From Cerrena zonata (Eukaryota > Basidiomycota > Agaricomycetes > Polyporales > Cerrenaceae), in assembly GCA_038087015.1 (NCBI GenBank), contig JASBNA010000023.1, forward strand, positions 372,001 through 436,000: 64,000 nucleotides of DNA, written 5' to 3'. The notes under the pieces were generated by a model. It saw only the letters and a list, made by a program, of their open reading frames with translations. It did not search any database and was not told where the DNA came from. A program made the position numbers and the translations under genes. Of the stretch, positions 63,384 to 64,000 are shown piece by piece (within the stretch, counting starts at the first letter, position 1; each line of letters opens with the position of its first letter).

Positions 63384-64000
63384 CTTGGTTATATAAGTAT
63401 TGGATAAAGTATTAGCTAAACTAATAGATAAATAGATCAACTAATAGATTAAAGTTGGTATTAAGTCTTCTCAGAACTTTTGAAAAATTTATCTAGTGAG
63501 TCACGTGCGCACACTAACCAATAATACTAATAATGTATAATGCTAATATAATCGGTACTCTATGAACTGTTGAGTTCTGTTGTTTATATCAGTGATGTTG
63601 AATCTTGTTCATCGAGTTCATTAAGGTACAATGGTTTCTTCAAATGCCCTTTCAGTGACAATTCTAACTCCAACTTATTATATCTTTTTGCTTATCATCT
63701 TATAAACTTAAGCTCCTGGTACAACCATTCTTTAGGTTTCTTACTTCTTTAGGTGTCTTACTTCTGTACACGTTTGTCCTCCTTCATAGCTTTCCGTATA
63801 ATTTTCCGTGAAATGTATTTGTGATAAGGTATAGTTTGGTTGCAATTTAACGTGTGGTGTACGGGTGTGGAATCGTGTCGAGTTTTTCACATTGTATCAA
63901 CTGATTGATCTAGCGATGTATTGATATCTTACTAACTGAATTGATATCTTGCTAACTGATATCTTACTAAGTTTATATTGATAACTGATAGACACAATGG
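63384..64000. other. right-edge intergenic region
   Basis: It contains CACGTG at 63502-63507, 119 bp upstream of CBP6. A near-perfect Rap1-type site (CCACACCCGTACACC on the minus strand, 63856-63870) and three tandem TGATATCTTACTAA-type units (63922-63972) follow. No gene is visible. Confidence 0.55.

Overview
This is nuclear DNA of an AT-rich, gene-dense budding yeast (Saccharomycotina), most likely of the CTG-Ser clade (Candida/Debaryomyces relatives). The evidence is the essentially intron-free genes, the gene set (an OLE2-like desaturase, methylmalonate-semialdehyde dehydrogenase, a mitoferrin, a Candida-type ferric reductase, RTA1-type and DHA1-type membrane proteins, an L-type lectin), an intron-containing tRNA-Arg(ACG), and one CTG codon in GDB1 that falls where the debranching enzyme usually has Ser. 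The species is not identified.

Layout. From 1 to 14.8 kb: a CCDC47-like ER protein (5' partial), an STK19-like protein, MRPL50, BCD1, HSH49, a frameshifted acidic protein, a ZTA1-like quinone reductase, a CBS protein, an OLE2-like desaturase, a SWIB subunit (SNF12/RSC6) and an Ioc3-like DDT protein. From 16 to 29 kb: a DHA1 transporter, RFA2 with an MCB box, a badly broken IRC20-like SNF2/RING gene, an RCK2-like kinase with about 41 Gln, a YNL010W-like phosphatase and an RSB1/RTA1 protein. From 29.1 to 32.3 kb: a repeat-rich zone with LTR-like repeats, a tiny secreted-protein ORF and tRNA-Arg. From 32.3 to 39.2 kb: GDB1 and the semialdehyde dehydrogenase. From 39.2 to 42.6 kb: tRNA-Leu, more LTR-like repeats, a retroelement fragment with a tRNA-Arg-matching primer-binding site, and a structurally intact but divergent 5S rRNA-like sequence. 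From 44 to 49 kb: mitoferrin, an RNase P RNA (RPR1) candidate and a ferric reductase. From 51.7 to 64 kb: a kinase, a truncated Skp1-like protein facing a Rua1-like zinc protein with a matching promoter, initiator tRNA-Met, an FMO, PHO86, an L-type lectin and CBP6.

Two themes stand out. First, Pol III loci (tRNA-Arg, tRNA-Leu, 5S-like, RPR1) have mobile-element debris in the few hundred bases upstream, as expected for elements that target Pol III genes. Second, eight or nine genes carry single-base indels, mostly in short A/T or G/C runs, while long genes such as GDB1 and the ferric reductase are intact. This could be uncorrected long-read error, but IRC20-like also has an in-frame stop and may be a real pseudogene.

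Genes that may act together are mitoferrin with the ferric reductase (iron), and the Skp1-like and Rua1-like pair, which share a 19-bp upstream motif and a 13-bp TATA motif at almost the same distance from each start.
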